Made by a program: the position numbers and the translations under genes. From the NCBI GenBank assembly GCA_019113125.1, contig DXIA01000157.1:1-7259 (forward strand): DNA of 7,259 nucleotides, in the 5' to 3' direction. Below, piece after piece: positions 5,232-7,259 of this stretch; position 1 is the stretch's first letter; each line of letters opens with the position of its first letter. The notes beneath the pieces are model-generated. The model was not told the DNA's origin. It ran no database searches and saw nothing but the letters and a program-made list of their open reading frames with translations. The DNA comes from Candidatus Pygmaiobacter gallistercoris (GTDB lineage Bacteria; Bacillota; Clostridia; Oscillospirales; Ruminococcaceae).

Positions 5232-6449
5232 GTGGGTACCAACAACGCAGGCCAGAAGAAAAAACTGATCACCGCAACTGTATTCACCTTTGTTTTCATG
5301 GCGGGGTATGCCCTCGGTTCCGGGATGCTGGGCACCCTGATGCCCCGAATCATCGAGTATTACAATCTCTCGCTCTCGGCGGCGTCCACCATCAACATCG
5401 CCAAGGAGGGCGGCAACACCGCCGCGATGATCTTTGCGCTGCTGATTGTCGACCGTCTGGACAAGAATCACCTGCTCGCCGTGATGGGGCTGAGCTTTGG
5501 CGCCGCGATTCTGCTCTTCGGCTTTGCGCCGGCCTTCGGTCTGCTGCTGCTCATCGAGCTGGTCATCGGCTTTTCCGGCGGCCTGCTGGACAATCTCTGT
5601 GCCACCTATGTCTCGGACCTCTATGGGGAGCGGCGGGCCCGGTTTGTCTCGATCCTGCACACCCTCTACGCGGTGGGCAATATGATCGGACCGAAGTTTG
5701 CGTCCTGGACCTATGCGATCGGCGGCTGGGTGCTCAGCTTTTTGATCAGCGGCACCGTGCTGGTGATTGCGGCGCTGCTCTTTATTCTGCTCACCCGTCT
5801 GGTCGGCGCACCGGCCTCGCAGGTCGAGGAGGGAGGCAGGAATGGGGAGAAACGAAGCATCCCCTACGGTCAGATCCTCAAAAATAAAAACCTCTGGTGG
5901 CTCTCGCTGGTCAGTCTTGCCTTCTCCAGCACCACCTATCTCATCGTCTGGCTGCCGACCTATCTGGACTGGCTGGATCCTGCGGTCTACACCACCAGTT
6001 TCTGCTCCAACGTCATGCTGGCCTACTCCTTCGGTATGCTGATCAGCCGAACCGGTCTGGCCGCCCTCTCGGAGAAGATGAGTACCGAGTTCTACGCAAA
6101 ATGGTCCTGTCTGCTCAGTGCGGGGGTCTTTGCCGCCATGCTGATTCTCCGCCAGCCGATGGTCTGGATGGGCGGCATGTTCCTGTTCGGGGTGATCAGC
6201 GGCGCGAGTTACACCGCCCGTTTCGTCCTCTCCTGCCAGGAATGCCCTGAGTACAGTGCCACCGCGTCCGCCTTTACCGGCGTGTTCGGCGCGCTGGGCA
6301 ACGCGCTGTTCGGCAGCGGCATCGGTGCGCTGGCGGATCTCGGCTACTACACCGAGGCGCATTACAGCATCATCATTGCACTGGTCATCGGATTTTTGGT
6401 CTTTGCGCTCTTCTACCGCTCGCCGCGGCAGCGCGCACAGAAGGCCTGA
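5232..6449 (+). CDS. Major facilitator superfamily permease, substrate unknown
   Basis: This 405-residue membrane protein shows twelve hydrophobic segments, at roughly 12-38, 60-75, 80-99, 102-121, 135-157, 166-190, 221-245, 258-278, 290-306, 309-334, 341-368 and 378-396. A hydrophilic central loop (about 191-220) divides the two six-helix halves, the standard MFS layout. The loop after segment 2 holds DRLDKN, a reduced form of the MFS motif A. Segments 4-5 contain GFSGGLLDN (113-121) and LHTLYAVGNMIGP (142-154), which recall sugar-type MFS carriers, but only weakly. The GTG at 5232 is chosen because AAAGGAGG (5218-5225) lies six bases before it and the protein then begins with a short polar, basic N-terminus. 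An ATG at 5130 in the same frame lies within the -10 hexamer. The gene has its own promoter, operator-like palindrome and terminator, so it is a single-gene unit not clearly tied to purine synthesis. Codon use is slightly less GC-extreme than in the pur genes. Confidence 0.88.
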   Translation: MGTNNAGQKKKLITATVFTFVFMAGYALGSGMLGTLMPRIIEYYNLSLSAASTINIAKEGGNTAAMIFALLIVDRLDKNHLLAVMGLSFGAAILLFGFAPAFGLLLLIELVIGFSGGLLDNLCATYVSDLYGERRARFVSILHTLYAVGNMIGPKFASWTYAIGGWVLSFLISGTVLVIAALLFILLTRLVGAPASQVEEGGRNGEKRSIPYGQILKNKNLWWLSLVSLAFSSTTYLIVWLPTYLDWLDPAVYTTSFCSNVMLAYSFGMLISRTGLAALSEKMSTEFYAKWSCLLSAGVFAAMLILRQPMVWMGGMFLFGVISGASYTARFVLSCQECPEYSATASAFTGVFGALGNALFGSGIGALADLGYYTEAHYSIIIALVIGFLVFALFYRSPRQRAQKA

Positions 6450-6457
6450 GAACAGAG

Positions 6458-6497
6458 AAAAAGGCTTTCGGGGAATCTTCCCGAAAGCCTTTTTTTA
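6458..6497. terminator. Bidirectional intrinsic terminator between MFS and carD
   Basis: GGCTTTCGGG (6463-6472) pairs with CCCGAAAGCC (6480-6489). Flanking A5 (6458-6462) and T7 (6490-6496) extend the stem and give a U-tail in both directions. It begins nine bases after the MFS stop and ends directly at the stop codon of the convergent minus-strand gene (6498-6500). It therefore probably ends both transcripts. Confidence 0.92.
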
Positions 6498-7004
6498 TCA
6501 ACCCTGTCGGGTGATATTCAGCTTTTCCCGGATGTAGTCGTCAATCTGATCGGCCGGCAGATGCAGCGAGAAGGAAAACTCCTCCGCCACGATCCGCTGC
6601 GCCTTCCGCAGCGTCTGCTGGTCGCCGGAAGAAAGACGATGCGTCCCTTCCTCCTCCCGCAGCAGCAGACAGCCGATCAGCAGCAACAGCTCTCGCTCAT
6701 CCCGCCGCGTGAGGATGGCGGAAAACTGCTCCTCCCGCTCCCGGAAATCCGAGACCCAGGGGATGCTGTCCTGCCGGACGCTGAGGATGATTTGATCGAT
6801 CTCCTCCTTTGAGAGGATCGGGTGCAGCTTGGCGAGCAGATCGGGATTGTCCACCGGCAGATAGACGCTGGACTCCGGCTGGTTCACCGGCCGCAGCAGA
6901 TAGTAATCCCGCGCCTTGCCGTCCCCGAACTTCAGGGATTCAATCCCCTCAACCCGACAGATCCCCTGTGCGGTGTAGTTGACGTATTGCCCTTGTTCCG
7001 GCAT
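6498..7004 (-). CDS. CarD/CdnL-family RNA polymerase-binding transcriptional regulator
   Basis: The 168-residue protein fits the CarD/CdnL family. It has an N-terminal RNA polymerase interaction domain of the CarD/Mfd type (about residues 3-60) and a helical C-terminal part that in known members contacts the upstream edge of the promoter bubble. Visible marks are GQYVNYTAQGICRVEGIE (5-22), DYYLL (33-37), VYLPVDN (47-53) and Trp83 in SIPWVSDFRER, likely matching the conserved Trp that wedges into DNA in mycobacterial CarD. Length is normal for the family. There is no helicase part, so it is not Mfd. Members tune initiation at rRNA and housekeeping promoters, but the Clostridial paralogs are varied and the target of this one is unknown. 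The ATG (7002-7004) has AAGGAGG (7012-7018) seven bases upstream. The gene is a single-gene unit with its own promoter, convergent with the MFS gene. Confidence 0.85.
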   Translation of the reverse strand: MPEQGQYVNYTAQGICRVEGIESLKFGDGKARDYYLLRPVNQPESSVYLPVDNPDLLAKLHPILSKEEIDQIILSVRQDSIPWVSDFREREEQFSAILTRRDERELLLLIGCLLLREEEGTHRLSSGDQQTLRKAQRIVAEEFSFSLHLPADQIDDYIREKLNITRQG

Positions 7005-7027
7005 TTTTGCCCCTCCTTTTCCTTTTC

Positions 7028-7057
7028 AGTATACCAGAAAATGGGCGAGAGAGGCAA
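7028..7057 (-). promoter_or_regulatory. Promoter of the carD-family gene
   Basis: Read on the minus strand, TTGCCT (7057-7052) is followed after 18 bases by TATACT (7033-7028), itself preceded by TG one base upstream, making an extended -10. Transcription would start close to the ribosome binding site at 7012-7018, so the leader is very short. The site lies downstream of the terminator at 7100-7126, which supports separate transcription from the gene beyond it. Confidence 0.7.
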
Positions 7058-7099
7058 AAGGCAATTTCGACAAAAATTGATTTGTTACCGCAGAAGATG

Positions 7100-7126
7100 A
7101 AAAAAGGCCCCCAAAGGGGGCCTTTT
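7100..7126 (-). terminator. Intrinsic terminator of the partial minus-strand gene
   Basis: Complementary arms AAAAGGCCCCC (7102-7112) and GGGGGCCTTTT (7116-7126) enclose an AAA loop. On the minus strand the hairpin begins one base after the stop codon at 7128-7130 and runs into six U residues (7105-7100). On the plus strand only four T residues follow, and no plus-strand gene lies upstream, so the minus direction is the likely one. Confidence 0.9.
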
Positions 7127-7127
7127 G

Positions 7128-7259
7128 TTATTCCACTACGGAACTGGATTCTTCCTGTTGCACGACCGGCTCTTCCGGGATGTTTTCTCCCCCGGTTCCG
7201 TCTCCGACAGGCGGGATCTCTGGATCAGGTGTCGTCGTGCCGGTATCCGGTGTGGGTGT
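7128..7259 (-). CDS. C-terminal end of a Pro/Thr/Glu-rich protein (partial at window edge)
   Basis: Forty-three codons and a TAA stop (7130-7128) are open to the window edge. The tail starts TPTPDTGTTTPDPE, continues through glycine-rich and acidic stretches, and ends EESSSVVE. It has almost no hydrophobic core and reads as a disordered low-complexity extension. A terminator directly after the stop supports a real gene end. Such tails are common at the C-terminus of class A penicillin-binding proteins and other exported proteins of Firmicutes, so a cell-wall protein is a guess. Nothing here identifies the function, and the folded part lies outside the window. Confidence 0.7.
   Translation of the reverse strand, partial: TPTPDTGTTTPDPEIPPVGDGTGGENIPEEPVVQQEESSSVVE

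Noticed and set aside
5136..6362. 408-codon minus-strand open frame across the MFS gene
   Set aside because: It runs through the promoter leader of the MFS gene and encodes a hydrophilic, Gln/Arg/Glu-rich product typical of antisense to a membrane protein gene.

Overview
The window reads as the chromosome of a GC-rich member of the Firmicutes, most likely a Clostridia/Oscillospiraceae-type gut anaerobe. This is inferred from strong AAGGAGG-type ribosome binding sites, A/T-rich promoters set in GC-rich coding DNA, short U-tailed intrinsic terminators, a CarD-family regulator, and a split purine pathway (separate IMP cyclohydrolase and AICAR transformylase). No species can be named from the sequence alone.

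Positions 1-5051 hold a complete-looking plus-strand transcription unit for the late steps of de novo purine synthesis. An AT-rich leader with a candidate promoter (79-107) and a small hairpin is followed by purE (178-681), purC (738-1448), a PurO-type IMP cyclohydrolase (1474-2244), a stand-alone AICAR transformylase equal to the C-terminal half of PurH (2324-3496) and purB (3563-4996). A strong terminator (5020-5051) closes the unit. Together these enzymes carry N5-CAIR to CAIR, SAICAR, AICAR, FAICAR and IMP, and PurB also serves the adenylosuccinate to AMP step. The early genes (purF, D, N/T, L, M) and purK are not here. The transformylase and PurB both look unusually like the animal enzymes (ATIC C-terminal half and ADSL), while the cyclohydrolase is of the kind first described in archaea. 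The last two steps are therefore a mosaic. Three of the four gaps between pur genes hold GC-rich hairpins without U tails.

Positions 5052-6496 hold a separately regulated MFS permease (5232-6449, GTG start). Its 235-base upstream gap has three roughly helically phased A-tracts, a perfect 8+2+8 palindrome overlapping the -35, a consensus TATAAT -10, and a leader of about 95 bases with three successive hairpins before the ribosome binding site. This is the least explained part of the window. Neither the regulator nor the substrate can be named.

Positions 6498-7259 are on the minus strand: a CarD/CdnL-family RNA polymerase-binding regulator (6498-7004) with its own promoter, and upstream of it the last 43 codons of a Pro/Thr/Glu-rich protein (from 7259 down to 7128) closed by its own terminator. 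The MFS and carD genes converge on one terminator (6458-6497) that appears to work both ways. No RNA genes, CRISPR arrays, insertion sequences or other mobile-element signs were seen. The window is mostly ordinary core metabolism.
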